A DNA stretch of 34,659 nucleotides, from positions 1 to 34,659 of the forward strand of contig NZ_JAALDN010000154.1 of NCBI RefSeq assembly GCF_014144855.1, written 5' to 3'. Under the pieces are notes generated by a model. The model saw only the letters and a list, made by a program, of their open reading frames with translations. It did not search any database and was not told where the DNA came from. This DNA is from Dietzia maris (GTDB lineage: Bacteria; Actinomycetota; Actinomycetes; Mycobacteriales; Mycobacteriaceae). Numbering within the stretch: position 1 is the stretch's first letter; each line of letters begins with the position of its first letter. Positions 1 to 8,369 of this stretch are shown here, piece by piece. The position numbers were made by a program, and so were the translations under genes.

Positions 1-235
1 CGCCGCCGGACCCGGCGCGCACGCCGGCGCGGCCGCGGAGCGGGTCGCCTCCGCCGCCGAGCTCAAGGACCTGCGGCGTCAGCTCAACACCCTCGTGTCG
101 GTGTACTCGGGTCGCCTGGGCAAGTCGCACGGGGCGATCCACACGCAGCTCCGCAATGCGTGCGGCGGCCCGCCCGTGCCGATGGCCTCCGCCGAGCAGA
201 TCCGCGAGAGGATCACCCTCCTGCGGAGCTGGTGA
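1..235 (+). CDS. C-terminal fragment of a DEAD/DEAH-type helicase-family protein
   Basis: An open frame enters from the left edge (codons begin at position 2) and ends at TGA 233-235. The visible 77 residues contain LKDLRRQLNTLVSVYSGR, then GKSHGAIHTQLRNACGGP and a closing AEQIRERITLLRSW. From memory, this tail (helical segment, then H-G-x-I-H-x-x-L-R-x-x-C-G-G-P) ends a superfamily II helicase found near sigA in many Actinobacteria. The helicase motifs themselves lie outside the window, so the identification rests on the tail alone. A strong hairpin follows 43 bp downstream. No other reading frame in this stretch looks coding. Confidence 0.6.
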   Translation, partial: AAGPGAHAGAAAERVASAAELKDLRRQLNTLVSVYSGRLGKSHGAIHTQLRNACGGPPVPMASAEQIRERITLLRSW

Positions 236-277
236 CCGGCGGCGTGGGGTAGGCCCCGAGCGCAGGATACGCAAGAT

Positions 278-306
278 AACGCCCCGGCCGCACTGGCCGG
301 GGCGTT
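278..306. terminator. Rho-independent-type terminator hairpin between convergent genes
   Basis: A perfect 12-bp stem AACGCCCCGGCC / GGCCGGGGCGTT with loop GCACT. It lies between the convergent 3' ends of the helicase-tail gene (+) and sigA (-), so it could serve both. The T tract after the stem is short. Confidence 0.75.
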
Positions 307-451
307 CTTGTCGGACGGGAGCTCAGGTGCCGTTCGTCGTCTCTCCCAGGCTGATGCCGGAGATCGTATGCCCCCGTCCCTCCCGGGTGTCCCGGACACG
401 CCGCGGCCCCGTCGGGCGAGCACAACGGGGCCGGAGAATGCGTAAAAGGGC

Positions 452-1828
452 TCAGTCCAGGTAGTCGCGCAGCACCTGGGACCGCGACGGGTGGCGCAGC
501 TTCGACATCGTCTTGGACTCGATCTGCCGGATCCGCTCGCGCGTGACCCCGTAGACCTGCCCGATCTCGTCGAGGGTGCGCGGCAGCCCGTCGGTGAGGC
601 CGAAGCGCAGCCGCACCACGCCCGCTTCACGCTCGGACAGCGTGTCGAGGACGGAACGGAGCTGGTCCTGCAGGAGTGTGAAGCTCACGGCGTCCACGGC
701 CACCACGGCCTCGGAGTCCTCGATGAAGTCACCAAGCTGCGAGTCGCCCTCGTCGCCGATGGTCTGGTCGAGCGAGATCGGCTCCCGGGCGTACTGCTGG
801 ATCTCCAGCACCTTCTCCGGCGTGATGTCCATCTCCTTGGCGAGCTCCTCGGGGGTGGGCTCGCGGCCCAGGTCCTGGAGCAGCTCACGCTGGATACGCC
901 CGAGCTTGTTGATGACCTCGACCATGTGCACCGGGATACGGATGGTGCGGGCCTGGTCGGCCATCGCGCGGGTAATGGCCTGCCGGATCCACCAGGTGGC
1001 GTAGGTCGAGAACTTGTAGCCCTTGGTGTAGTCGAACTTCTCGACCGCGCGGATCAGACCGAGGTTGCCCTCCTGGATGAGGTCCAGGAACGCCATGCCG
1101 CGGCCGGTGTAGCGCTTGGCCAGCGAGACGACGAGTCGCAGGTTGGCCTCGAGCAGGTGGTTCTTGGCGCGGACGCCGTCGCGCTCGATCCATCGGTAAT
1201 CACGCTTCTGCGCGGTGGTGAGCTTCTCCCCGCGCTCGGCGACCTGCGCCTGGAACCAGGTGGCGTACAGGCCGGCCTCGATGCGCTTGGCCAGCTCGAC
1301 CTCCTCCTCGGCGTTGAGGAGGGCGACCTTGCCGATCTGCTTGAGGTACGCGCGTACGGAGTCGGCGGAGGCGGTCAGCTCGGCGTCCTTGCGCGCCTGG
1401 CGCAGGGCCTCCGACTCGTCCTCGTCCCAGACGAAATCGCCCGACGCCTTGTCCTTGGCGGTGGGCTCTTCCTTGGTCTCCTCGTCCGCTTCGACGTCCT
1501 CGACGTCGACCTCGACGTCCTCCAGCTCGGAGGTGTCCGGCTCGGCCTCGGGAGCATCGGTCGGCTCTTCGTCGACCTGGTCGCCGTCGACGCCCTCGGG
1601 CTTCGTCGGGGCGGCGGTCTTCTTGGCCGCCGTCTTCTTGGCCGCGGTCTTCTTGGCGGCAGCCTTCTTCGCCGGGGCCTTCTTGGCGGCGGTCTTCTTG
1701 GCCGCCGTCTTCTTCGCGGGCGCCTTGCGCGCGGCGGTCTTCTTGGCGGGGGCCTCGCCAGCGACCTCGCTGTCCAACGGATCGCCGCTCGCCGCGGAAT
1801 CCGAACTGGTGGTCTTCGTGGCTGCCAC
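452..1828 (-). CDS. sigA: Principal (group 1) RNA polymerase sigma factor SigA
   Basis: 458-residue primary sigma-70 factor that directs RNA polymerase to housekeeping promoters. The start is GTG at 1828, giving [12 protein letters not shown], much like the known mycobacterial SigA start and preceded by GAAGGGG; the frame stays open to 1987 but without coding character. Residues about 27-73 are AKKTAAKK-type repeats, about 83-130 are acidic, region 1.2 begins near 156 ([12 protein letters not shown]), region 2 spans about 227-307 with [14 protein letters not shown] and [15 protein letters not shown], and region 4 ends the protein with [20 protein letters not shown]. All core regions are intact. 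The next gene upstream on the same strand is ppgK, as in mycobacteria. The gene converges on the helicase tail. Confidence 0.97.
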   Translation of the reverse strand: MAATKTTSSDSAASGDPLDSEVAGEAPAKKTAARKAPAKKTAAKKTAAKKAPAKKAAAKKTAAKKTAAKKTAAPTKPEGVDGDQVDEEPTDAPEAEPDTSELEDVEVDVEDVEADEETKEEPTAKDKASGDFVWDEDESEALRQARKDAELTASADSVRAYLKQIGKVALLNAEEEVELAKRIEAGLYATWFQAQVAERGEKLTTAQKRDYRWIERDGVRAKNHLLEANLRLVVSLAKRYTGRGMAFLDLIQEGNLGLIRAVEKFDYTKGYKFSTYATWWIRQAITRAMADQARTIRIPVHMVEVINKLGRIQRELLQDLGREPTPEELAKEMDITPEKVLEIQQYAREPISLDQTIGDEGDSQLGDFIEDSEAVVAVDAVSFTLLQDQLRSVLDTLSEREAGVVRLRFGLTDGLPRTLDEIGQVYGVTRERIRQIESKTMSKLRHPSRSQVLRDYLD

Positions 1829-1955
1829 AAACGCCCCTTCACAACCGGTTACTTGATGGGAATCGGGGATCGATGCCGCCTTCTGCAGACACTCGAGCCG
1901 TCCGCCTTGCGGTACCGGGCCCGTCCCCGGCCGGTACGTGTTCCCGGCGTGGGCC

Positions 1956-1961
1956 ATTGTA
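1956..1961 (-). promoter_or_regulatory. Candidate -10 element upstream of sigA
   Basis: On the minus strand the hexamer is TACAAT (5 of 6 to TATAAT), about 130 bp before the sigA GTG. No convincing -35 is visible at 16-18 bp. An AACCGGTT palindrome (1843-1850) lies just before the sigA ribosome binding site; I cannot assign it a role. Confidence 0.4.
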
Positions 1962-2006
1962 ACGAGATTCTGGTCGGGGGGTCGCATCCGGCGGGGTTGG
2001 TCCGCG

Positions 2007-2852
2007 TCAGTCCTCGTCGTCTGGTAGTGCCCCGCCGAGGTCGGGAACGCCCGAATGGCCGGCCGCGTACAGCGCTGCGCCGATGATCCCGGCGTCGCCG
2101 CGCCGGACCGCGGCCCGCACCGGGGTCCGGCTCTCGAGGAGAGGGAACCACTCGTCGGCGACCTCGCTGACCCCGCCGCCCAGGACGAAGGCGCGGGGCC
2201 ACAGGAGGTCCTCGATCGAGCGCAGCACGTTGGACACGTGGGGGGCCCATTCGGCGAAGCTCAGGCCGTCGCGGGACCGGACCGCGGCGGAGGCCAGGTG
2301 CTCGGCCTCGTCGAATCCGCGTCCGGCGATGTCCTCGACGATCACGTGACCGAACTCGGAGTTCGGCAGCAGTCTCCCGTCGAGCAGAAGGGCGGAGCCG
2401 ATGCCCGTACCGAAGGTCAGGAGGATCACCAGCCCGTCGATTCCCTCGCCGGCGCCGTAGTGCACCTCGGTGAGGCCGGCGGCGTCGGCATCGTTGAGCA
2501 TGAGCACGGTGCGGCCGGGGAGATGCCGGTCGAACAGCTCCGCCACGTCGCACCCGATCCACGATTTGTCGATGTTGTGGGCGATCCGCGCCACCCCCTC
2601 GTGGATGACGCTGGGCAGGGCGACCCCGACCGGGCCCGTCCATTCGAACTCCTCGGTCATCTCGCGGATGGTCTGCGCGATCGCGTCGGGCGTGGCGGGC
2701 TGGGGGGTGCCCCGCACGACTCTGTCCCCGATGAGTTCGCCGCGTGCGAGGTCGACGAGCCCCACTTTGATCCCGGTGCCGCCCACATCGACGCCGAGGC
2801 CTGAGGGAGTGCCCGGTGGGAGGTCGGTCGCTGCGGGGGTGGGGACGGACAT
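2007..2852 (-). CDS. ppgK: Polyphosphate/ATP glucokinase (ROK family)
   Basis: 281-residue sugar kinase that phosphorylates glucose to glucose 6-phosphate, using polyphosphate or ATP in characterised actinobacterial PpgK proteins. The phosphate-binding motif VDVGGTGIK is at 21-29, the catalytic region LNDADAAG at 119-126 (Asp121), the second phosphate loop FGTGIGS at 147-153, and a GGGVS near the C-terminus. The start ATG at 2852 has AGGAG just upstream; the longer open frame to 3413 overlaps suhB and is not coding. It is transcribed divergently from suhB and lies upstream of sigA on the same strand, matching the mycobacterial order. Which phosphoryl donor this copy prefers cannot be read from the sequence. 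Confidence 0.93.
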   Translation of the reverse strand: MSVPTPAATDLPPGTPSGLGVDVGGTGIKVGLVDLARGELIGDRVVRGTPQPATPDAIAQTIREMTEEFEWTGPVGVALPSVIHEGVARIAHNIDKSWIGCDVAELFDRHLPGRTVLMLNDADAAGLTEVHYGAGEGIDGLVILLTFGTGIGSALLLDGRLLPNSEFGHVIVEDIAGRGFDEAEHLASAAVRSRDGLSFAEWAPHVSNVLRSIEDLLWPRAFVLGGGVSEVADEWFPLLESRTPVRAAVRRGDAGIIGAALYAAGHSGVPDLGGALPDDED

Positions 2853-3015
2853 GTCGGGCTCCTGGGTGGCGGGACGTACACGGGCGCGGCGTGGGTCGTC
2901 GGGCGCCCGCGTCGTCGGGGCACGATGGGCGTGGGGCGCCCGCCAGGGTATCCGTCGGTCGCGCCGCCGGGCGGGATCATCGCCGGAGGGGCACCGGGTG
3001 ACGACAGTGGGTGAG

Positions 3016-3045
3016 GACCATGTGGGATACGACCATGTGGGATAC
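3016..3045. repeat. Perfect 15-bp tandem duplication before suhB
   Basis: Two adjacent copies of GACCATGTGGGATAC (3016-3030 and 3031-3045), 18 bp before the suhB ATG. The unit is a multiple of three. If translation begins at the in-frame GTG 2998, it would encode DHVGY twice. Confidence 0.9.
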
Positions 3046-3063
3046 GACGACGAGGAGACGCAC

Positions 3064-3939
3064 ATGACGGGGCGGGGGACAGACGCGGCGGTCGGCCGAC
3101 CGGGCCCGGAGTTCATCGACGACTTGCTGGCCCTCGCGCTGCGGTTCGCCTCTTCCGGCGGTGACGTGGCGCGGCGAATGCTGGCCGAGTTCGACACGTC
3201 TGGTCTGGACTCGCGCTCCAAGACCTCGGCCACGGATCCGGTGACCGTCATCGACACCTCGGTGGAGCAGCATCTGCGCGGGGAGATCGAGTCCAGCCGT
3301 CCGGGTGACCGGGTGCTGGGCGAGGAGGGCGGCGAGGAGTCCGGTTCGGCCGACGCCCCGGGTGGCCGGGGAAGCGTGCGCTGGATCGTCGACCCGGTCG
3401 ACGGGACCGTCAACCTGCTCTATGGCATCCCGTTCACGGCGGTCTCGGTGGCCGCGGAGGTGGACGGCGTCGTGGTGGCGGGGGCGGTGCACAACATCGT
3501 CACCCGTGAGACGTGGTCGGCAGGCCTCGGCCGCGGGGCGACCCTGCGGGAGGCCGACGGCACGTCGAGGGCGCTGCGGACCTCGGCGTGCGTGGACCTG
3601 TCCCTGTCACTGGTCGGTACCGGCTTCTCCTACGACGCCGGGATCCGGGCCGAGCAGGGTCGGGTGGTCGCGGGCCTGCTGCCGCGCGTACGGGACATCC
3701 GGAGGTGTGGGTCGGCGGCACTGGATCTGTGCATGGTCGCCGGTGGCCGGCTGGATGCCTACTACGAGCGCGGGTTGAAGCCGTGGGACTACGCTGCCGG
3801 GGCCCTCGTCGCGGGCGAAGCCGGTGCGATGGTAACCGTGTCGGACGACCCCGCGGTGCCGACGACCGCTGCATCGCCCGGCGTGGCGGAGGACTTCCTC
3901 GGTGCGCTCGACCACCTGTCGGCCGGGGTCAACAGCTGA
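3064..3939 (+). CDS. suhB: Inositol-1-monophosphatase family protein
   Basis: 291 residues from ATG 3064, which has GAGGAG 8 bp upstream. IMPase-family enzymes hydrolyse inositol 1-phosphate (and sometimes other sugar phosphates) with Mg2+; inositol feeds phosphatidylinositol and mycothiol synthesis in this group. Metal-binding motifs are present: GEEGG 86-90, WIVDPVDGT 107-115 and KPWDYAAG with Trp241-Asp242. A second plausible start is GTG 2998, in frame and preceded by GGAGGGG, which would add 22 residues including the duplicated DHVGY. The gene diverges from ppgK and its 3' end overlaps the convergent Cei-like gene by 11 bp. Family assignment is firm; exact substrate is not. Confidence 0.92.
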   Translation: MTGRGTDAAVGRPGPEFIDDLLALALRFASSGGDVARRMLAEFDTSGLDSRSKTSATDPVTVIDTSVEQHLRGEIESSRPGDRVLGEEGGEESGSADAPGGRGSVRWIVDPVDGTVNLLYGIPFTAVSVAAEVDGVVVAGAVHNIVTRETWSAGLGRGATLREADGTSRALRTSACVDLSLSLVGTGFSYDAGIRAEQGRVVAGLLPRVRDIRRCGSAALDLCMVAGGRLDAYYERGLKPWDYAAGALVAGEAGAMVTVSDDPAVPTTAASPGVAEDFLGALDHLSAGVNS

Positions 3940-4567
3940 CCATGCGGGCCGCGTCGAGTTCGGCGGAGATGGGCTGACGCCCGACCTCGAGTTCGTCGAG
4001 TGCCCCCACCGCCTCCGTCGAGTCGGACAACCGCGAGAAGATCGTGCCCAGTGCGAGGTCGACCGTGTTGTCCTCACGGCCGTCCCTCACCAGTTGCATG
4101 CACGGCGCCGCGAGCGAGAGTGACCGCGCGGCCGCCTGCCCCGCGTCGCCGTAGCGGATCTGTCCGTGGCACTCGAGGGCCGGCCCGTAGATCGGGTCGT
4201 TGCCGATGGCGTTCGAGCCGGCGGGCTGGAATCCGCGTTCGGCGAGTTGAGCGGCCACGGCTCCGGCCTGGCCGCTCTGCCCGTTCGCGTTCAGCACGCG
4301 GACGCGGGTCTCGTCCAGTAGTGCCGGCTCGACCCCGTCGAGGGCGTCCGCGGGCTGGTCACGGAGGCCCGCGTCCTCGGCCGCGGGGGGTACCGGACAC
4401 GCCGCGGCCTGTGTGGCGGCGTCATTTCCCCGCAGTGCGGTGGCCCAGACGAGTGCTCCCAGCACCAGCGCCACCACCACGAACAGGACGTAGGCGGAAC
4501 GCAGACGGTGTATCCCCCGGGTGGGGGTCGGACTCGGTGTCGCCTGGGTGCTGAGGTGGACGACCAT
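3929..4567 (-). CDS. cei: Cei-like envelope integrity protein (LytR C-terminal domain)
   Basis: 212 residues from ATG 4567, chosen for the AGGAAAGGA upstream; the open frame to 4747 has no supported start. A short cytoplasmic N-terminus is followed by one membrane segment at about 25-45 (SAYVLFVVVALVLGALVWAT), a Pro/Ala linker, and an extracytoplasmic LytR_C-type domain from about 87 (TRVRVLNANGQSGQAGAVA, later RGFQPAGSNAIGNDP). Position between suhB and the DUF4193 gene matches Rv2700 (Cei), reported to support cell-envelope integrity in M. tuberculosis. Three or more cysteines outside the membrane segment suggest disulfide bonds. Convergent 11-bp overlap with suhB. The name is by synteny and domain, not direct comparison. 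Confidence 0.8.
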   Translation of the reverse strand: MVVHLSTQATPSPTPTRGIHRLRSAYVLFVVVALVLGALVWATALRGNDAATQAAACPVPPAAEDAGLRDQPADALDGVEPALLDETRVRVLNANGQSGQAGAVAAQLAERGFQPAGSNAIGNDPIYGPALECHGQIRYGDAGQAAARSLSLAAPCMQLVRDGREDNTVDLALGTIFSRLSDSTEAVGALDELEVGRQPISAELDAARMVSC

Positions 4568-4699
4568 GAGGTCCTTTCCTGCAGGTGGACGGAGTGAGAG
4601 CCCCTCCGGGCCCTGACCCATCACTGTAAACGCCCGGCGTCTGTCGGCCCGGTCGCCGCACTGGCGGATGCCGCGGATGAAAATGGCGGGTAATTCCGT

Positions 4700-4705
4700 T
4701 ACTAT
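4700..4705 (+). promoter_or_regulatory. Candidate -10 element for the DUF4193 gene
   Basis: TACTAT (5 of 6 to TATAAT) about 65 bp before the DUF4193 start, in a locally AT-rich patch (GGGTAATTCCGTTACTATG). No clear -35. Confidence 0.4.
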
Positions 4706-4770
4706 GCGTGCGCTGGTCAGTCCGTGACCGGCCCGCGCGCCCCCCACTCAGACCCGCAGAAATGAGACTC

Positions 4771-5073
4771 ATGGCAACCGACTACGACGCCCCCCGCCGG
4801 ACCGAGGCAGACGAGCTCACCGGTGATTCGCTGGAGGAGCTGAAGGCCCGGCGTGCAGAGGGAGCGACCGGCGAGGTCGACGTGGACGAGACGGACACCG
4901 CCGAGTCCTACGAACTGCCCGGCGCCGACCTGTCCGGTGAAGAGCTCACGGTGCGGGTCGTGCCGGAGCAGGACAACGAGTTCACCTGTGGCGAGTGCTT
5001 CCTGGTCCATCACCGCAGCCGTTTCGCGGAGGAGCGGGACGGCATGCCGATCTGTGTGGACTGCGCAGGCTGA
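4771..5073 (+). CDS. DUF4193 family small zinc-binding-type protein
   Basis: 100 residues. The N-terminal two thirds are strongly acidic (DVDETDTAESYELPGADLSG); the C-terminus carries two CxxC pairs, Cys73/Cys76 (FTCGECF) and Cys95/Cys98 (ICVDC), a likely four-cysteine zinc site. This arrangement and the neighbours match the DUF4193 family (Rv2699c), conserved in Actinobacteria and of unknown function. Two close starts exist, ATG 4762 and ATG 4771; the second gives MATDYDAP, the form I recall for the family, but neither has a good ribosome binding site. It may bind RNA polymerase or another partner through the acidic region, but that is only a guess. Confidence 0.88.
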   Translation: MATDYDAPRRTEADELTGDSLEELKARRAEGATGEVDVDETDTAESYELPGADLSGEELTVRVVPEQDNEFTCGECFLVHHRSRFAEERDGMPICVDCAG

Positions 5074-5101
5074 ACCGTCACCGCGCGGCGGGCGTGACCG
5101 A

Positions 5102-5608
5102 TCAGCTGTAGTGGTTGTCCGGTAACGCCGCCGCGAGCCCTTCGGGGTCACGCGTGCTGATGAGCCAGTACGGTGTGGGATCCATCGGGTCGTCGAGGAC
5201 CACGATGACCATCGTGGGAATGTACCCCCGGTGGACGACGAACGCCTCGGGGTCGAGTTGGCGCCCCATCGCGGCCTGCTTGGCGGTGGCGGGCACCACG
5301 GCGCTGCGGGCGATGGCGTCGAACGGCAGGCGGGCCTGCCCCGCGTAGAGGGTGCCCCCTCCCTGTCCATCGGACTCGACCTCGATCTTCACGCGTCCGA
5401 CCGAGATGAACAGCCAGGCGAGCAGCGCGGGGACGACGACCGCCAGTAGCCACAGCCACCACCTGGCGTCGAGCACGATCGCCTGGGCGACCACCACGAA
5501 GGTGACCACGGCGAGTACGGCCCACCACCATGCCGGGACCCGGAGGGTTTCGGAGTGGACCGGACGCGGAGTGCGATCGGGGGGCGGGCGGAGATCTTCT
5601 TCGGTCAC
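5102..5608 (-). CDS. DUF3093 family membrane protein
   Basis: 168 residues. Two close hydrophobic segments, roughly 28-48 ([20 protein letters not shown]) and 52-72 ([19 protein letters not shown]), are followed by a soluble domain ending in [19 protein letters not shown]. The layout and location match DUF3093 (Rv2698); function unknown. The start GTG 5608 has no ribosome binding site, but a TAGTCT hexamer sits exactly 7 nt before it, so a leaderless transcript is likely. The open frame to 5896 overlaps dut on the other strand and is not coding. Divergent from dut, with 53 bp between starts. Confidence 0.85.
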   Translation of the reverse strand: MTEEDLRPPPDRTPRPVHSETLRVPAWWWAVLAVVTFVVVAQAIVLDARWWLWLLAVVVPALLAWLFISVGRVKIEVESDGQGGGTLYAGQARLPFDAIARSAVVPATAKQAAMGRQLDPEAFVVHRGYIPTMVIVVLDDPMDPTPYWLISTRDPEGLAAALPDNHYS

Positions 5609-5615
5609 GACATCA

Positions 5616-5621
5616 AGACTA
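5616..5621 (-). promoter_or_regulatory. -10 hexamer of a probable leaderless promoter (DUF3093)
   Basis: TAGTCT on the minus strand, then 7 nt, then GTG at 5608. The spacing puts the transcription start at or next to the start codon. Confidence 0.5.
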
Positions 5622-5661
5622 TCGAGCAACCGGGCCGGGCCCGGCAGGAGGGCGAGAGGCC

Positions 5662-6141
5662 ATGAGCGATCCGGACGACGAGAACGGCACCGGCGGGGTG
5701 CTACGGGTACGCCGTCTGGACCGTGGGCTTCCCCTTCCGGTCCGGGCACACGCCACGGATGCGGGAATCGATCTGCACGCCGCGCACGACTGTGAGCTGG
5801 CGCCGGGGCACCGGGCCCTGGTGGGCACGGGGGTGGCGGTGGCGGTCCCCGCGGGCTACGTGGGCCTGGTCCATCCGCGGTCCGGCCTCGCGGCACGGGC
5901 GGGTCTGTCGATCGTCAACGCCCCGGGGACGGTCGACGCCGGCTACCGGGGGGAGATCAAGGTCAACCTCGTCAACCTGGACCCCACGGAGCCGGTCCGT
6001 ATCGGACGTGGTGACCGCATCGCCCAGTTCCTGGTCCAGCGCGTCGAACTGTGGGATGTGGTGGAGGTCGACGAGCTCGGCGAGACCGACCGGGGTGAGG
6101 GCGGCCACGGGTCGACGGGCGGGCACCACCGCCTGACCTGA
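5662..6141 (+). CDS. dut: Deoxyuridine 5'-triphosphate nucleotidohydrolase (dUTPase)
   Basis: 159 residues, typical of trimeric dUTPases, which cleave dUTP to dUMP and pyrophosphate, keeping uracil out of DNA and supplying dTMP synthesis. All five motifs are visible: I DAGIDLHA 33-40, II PRSGLA 72-77, [15 protein letters not shown] 87-98 with the catalytic Asp92 and substrate-contacting Tyr95, [10 protein letters not shown] 116-123, and V GGHGSTGG 147-154, the P-loop-like tail that closes over the substrate. Start ATG 5662 follows AGGAGG and GAGAGG. Divergent from the DUF3093 gene as in mycobacteria. Sequence looks fully functional. Confidence 0.96.
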   Translation: MSDPDDENGTGGVLRVRRLDRGLPLPVRAHATDAGIDLHAAHDCELAPGHRALVGTGVAVAVPAGYVGLVHPRSGLAARAGLSIVNAPGTVDAGYRGEIKVNLVNLDPTEPVRIGRGDRIAQFLVQRVELWDVVEVDELGETDRGEGGHGSTGGHHRLT

Positions 6142-6167
6142 CCGGCGTCCACCTCGTTGGGTAGCGT
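6138..6167 (+). promoter_or_regulatory. Candidate promoter for the DUF3710 gene
   Basis: -35-like CTGACC (6138-6143, overlapping the dut stop), an 18-bp spacer, and -10-like TAGCGT (6162-6167). About 55 bp before the DUF3710 start. Confidence 0.4.
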
Positions 6168-6221
6168 CGACCCGAGACGGTCCCGTTCGGGGCCGGGTCG
6201 CACGGGGAGAGGATTTCCACC

Positions 6222-7121
6222 ATGTTCGGACGAAAGAAGCCGGTGACCGGGGCCCGCGACGCCACCACGGCCACCGAGCAGGAGTCGCAGCCCCCTTCCA
6301 CGACGGGGCCTCATGACCGCTCGTCCGTCGGTGACGTGCCCGGGTACTACACCTCGCTCGGCTACGGCCACATCGATCTCGGTTCGCTGGTCATCGGAGT
6401 TCCCAAGGGACGTGACCTGAACGTCGCACTGGACCCCAACGGTCAGCCCGAGTTCCATGTGGTCACCCAGGTCTCGCGGGTCATCCCACGCGCGTTCGCC
6501 GCGCCCAAGTCCGCGGGTCAGTGGCGGACGATGGTGACGGGAATGCGCGAGCAGCTCGAGCAACAGGGCGCGGACGTCTCCGTCGAGGACGGGCCGTGGG
6601 GGCGTGAACTGGTGGCGGTGATGCCGGGAGCCGTTTTCCGCGCGATCGGGGTCGACGGCCACCGTTGGACCGCCGAGGTGCGGATCATGGCCACCCCCGA
6701 GCTGGCGGACCAGGCTGCGGAGGAGGGCCGCGAGGTCTTCCAGCACCTGCTCATCCATCGCGGGGACGGCCCCATGCCGGTTCGTGAGCAGCTACCGCTC
6801 ACCATTCCGGACGAGATCCAACAAGCACTGACGCAGGCGCAGTCCCAGCTGGCCGCGCAGCAGCAGGCACAGGCGTACCAGCAGCAGATGGCGGCAGGCC
6901 AGACCGGCCAGCCCGGCAGTGCCGGCCAGACGCGCCAGCCAGGCCCTGCCGGCCAGACTCAGGCCCAGTCGCCGGCATCGCAGGAGGCTCGGGCATCCCG
7001 GAACCCCCAGGCGCAGCCTGCCGCTCCCGCGGCGTCGCCCGCGCCGGACAGTGCCCCCAGGGCGCCGCGGAGAGACGGTAGCGCGATGGACAGGCTCCGT
7101 GACGGGGACGACGACCTGTGA
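6222..7121 (+). CDS. DUF3710 family protein with a long Gln/Pro/Ala tail
   Basis: 299 residues; start ATG 6222 follows GGGGAGAGGA. The conserved part (about 40-205) contains DLGSLVIGVPKGRDLNVAL, QVSRVIPRAFAAPKS and a WTAEVRIM stretch, matching the DUF3710 family (Rv2696c) in the same place next to dut. Function unknown. Residues about 205-285 are low complexity: Gln-rich (AQSQLAAQQQAQAYQQQ), then GQTGQPG-type repeats and Pro/Ala, ending RDGSAMDRLRDGDDDL. That makes the protein about 40 residues longer than the mycobacterial one as I remember it (259). The tail is probably disordered. The gene likely starts an operon with the OB-fold and DUF3159 genes. Confidence 0.88.
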   Translation: MFGRKKPVTGARDATTATEQESQPPSTTGPHDRSSVGDVPGYYTSLGYGHIDLGSLVIGVPKGRDLNVALDPNGQPEFHVVTQVSRVIPRAFAAPKSAGQWRTMVTGMREQLEQQGADVSVEDGPWGRELVAVMPGAVFRAIGVDGHRWTAEVRIMATPELADQAAEEGREVFQHLLIHRGDGPMPVREQLPLTIPDEIQQALTQAQSQLAAQQQAQAYQQQMAAGQTGQPGSAGQTRQPGPAGQTQAQSPASQEARASRNPQAQPAAPAASPAPDSAPRAPRRDGSAMDRLRDGDDDL

Positions 7122-7146
7122 GGTTTCCCGACCAGCGAGCGGGGGG

Positions 7147-7560
7147 GTGACCGTGCCGTTCCCCCGAACGCTCCGGGCATTGACCGCCCGGCTCACCGAT
7201 CCGGTGGAAATGCTCGACGCGGCTGACCTCGCCGGCCGGGTGCACCGTACCGGATGCTCGCATGTCGCGACTGTGTCGCGTGGGGATCACGTGACCCTGA
7301 CGGGGCGTGTCCGCACCGTCCTGACATGTGGGGGAGAGGACTTCCTCGGTCTCACCGCCGAGGTCTTCGACGGCACGGGCGCGGTCGAGGTGTGTTGGCT
7401 CGGGCGACGCACCGTTCCGGGCATCGACACCGGCCGGTGCCTCCGTGTCACCGGACGGGTCGGCGTCCGGCACGGACACAAGATCATGTTCAACCCGCGT
7501 TATGAGCTACTGGACGAGCAGCCCCGCACCGCCGTGGAGGAGTCGCGTGACCGAGTCTGA
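7147..7560 (+). CDS. OB-fold nucleic-acid-binding-domain protein
   Basis: 137 residues from GTG 7147; GTG 7153 is an equally possible start, and neither has a clear ribosome binding site. The N-terminal helix (LRALTARLTDP) is followed by an OB-fold: GDHVTLTGRVRTVL, LTAEVFDGTGAVEVCWLGRR, VPGIDTGRCLRVTGRVG and FNPRYELL. The same layout is seen in Rv2694c, at the same place in the conserved block. OB-folds of this type bind single-stranded nucleic acid; no enzyme activity is evident. It follows DUF3710 by 25 bp and its end overlaps the DUF3159 start by 14 bp, so it is probably translated with it. Confidence 0.85.
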   Translation: MTVPFPRTLRALTARLTDPVEMLDAADLAGRVHRTGCSHVATVSRGDHVTLTGRVRTVLTCGGEDFLGLTAEVFDGTGAVEVCWLGRRTVPGIDTGRCLRVTGRVGVRHGHKIMFNPRYELLDEQPRTAVEESRDRV

Positions 7561-8275
7561 ACGGGCGACCCCGCAGAAGACCGGTGCGACGCGCCGGAAA
7601 TCGTCCTTCGGGGACCCCGACGCGTCCCTGATCGATCAGATGGGCGGGATCCGGGGGCTGGTGTACTCGTCGATCCCGATTCTCACGTTCGTCCCCCTCA
7701 ACGGGATCTGGGGGCTGACCGCCGCGATCTGGGGTGCGCTGGGCGTCGCCGTGGCGATGTTGGCGTGGTCGCTGGGGCGTCGCGAGAACCCGCAGCCCGC
7801 GATCTCGGGTTTCATCGGTGTCGCCATCTGCGTCTTCATCGCCTGGCGGACCGGCGACGCCAAGGGTTATTTCCTCTACGGGATCATCACCCAGGCCGTG
7901 TACGGCGCGGCGTTCGCGATCTCCGCGCTCGTCCGCTGGCCTCTGGTCGGAGTGATCTGGGGATTCCTCGACGGCAGGGGGATGGCCTGGCGCCGGATTC
8001 CGGCGGCCCGGCGGTGGTATACGGTCGCGACGTCGTTCTGGGCCGGACTGTTCGCCATCCGAGCCGTCCTGCAATACGCGCTGTACCTCAATGACGAGGT
8101 CACCTGGCTCGGTGCCGCGCGCATCGGCATGGGATGGCCGTTGGCACTCGTGGCCTTCCTGGGAACCGTCTGGGCGGTCCGACGGGCCTCGACGCACGAG
8201 AAGGAGATGCTGCACGAGGCTGACGCTGACGCCGGGGCCCCGGCGTCACCCGAGGACGAGACCGGCGGCGCCTGA
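7547..8275 (+). CDS. DUF3159 family integral membrane protein
   Basis: 242 residues from GTG 7547, with GGAGG 7 bp upstream inside the end of the OB-fold gene (14-bp overlap, translational coupling likely). Five to six hydrophobic segments between about 40 and 225, including IPILTFVPLNGIWGLTAAIW, ISGFIGVAICVFIAW, YFLYGIITQAVYGAAFAIS and WPLALVAFLGTVWAV; N- and C-termini are hydrophilic. The motif after the N-terminus (DQMGGIRGLVYSSIP) and the gene order match DUF3159 (Rv2693c), function unknown. A strong terminator hairpin follows, closing the DUF3710-OB-DUF3159 unit. Confidence 0.87.
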   Translation: MTESERATPQKTGATRRKSSFGDPDASLIDQMGGIRGLVYSSIPILTFVPLNGIWGLTAAIWGALGVAVAMLAWSLGRRENPQPAISGFIGVAICVFIAWRTGDAKGYFLYGIITQAVYGAAFAISALVRWPLVGVIWGFLDGRGMAWRRIPAARRWYTVATSFWAGLFAIRAVLQYALYLNDEVTWLGAARIGMGWPLALVAFLGTVWAVRRASTHEKEMLHEADADAGAPASPEDETGGA

Positions 8276-8294
8276 CGCTCCGCTCCGCGGGACG

Positions 8295-8332
8295 GGACAG
8301 CCCCGGCGACCGGATGGTCGTCGGGGCTGTCC
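8295..8332. terminator. Strong hairpin terminator after DUF3159
   Basis: 17-bp stem GGACAGCCCCGGCGACC / GGTCGTCGGGGCTGTCC with one G-U pair and loop GGAT, followed by GGTTGCTT. Between convergent genes, so possibly bidirectional. Confidence 0.8.
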
Positions 8333-8369
8333 GGTTGCTTCGCGAGCGATGGACGACGTCGGCGGGGGG

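Noticed and set aside
491-2086. 531-codon open frame antisense to sigA
   Set aside because: It mirrors the codon structure of sigA on the opposite strand; high GC keeps antisense frames open. Leu/Gly-rich text without domains.
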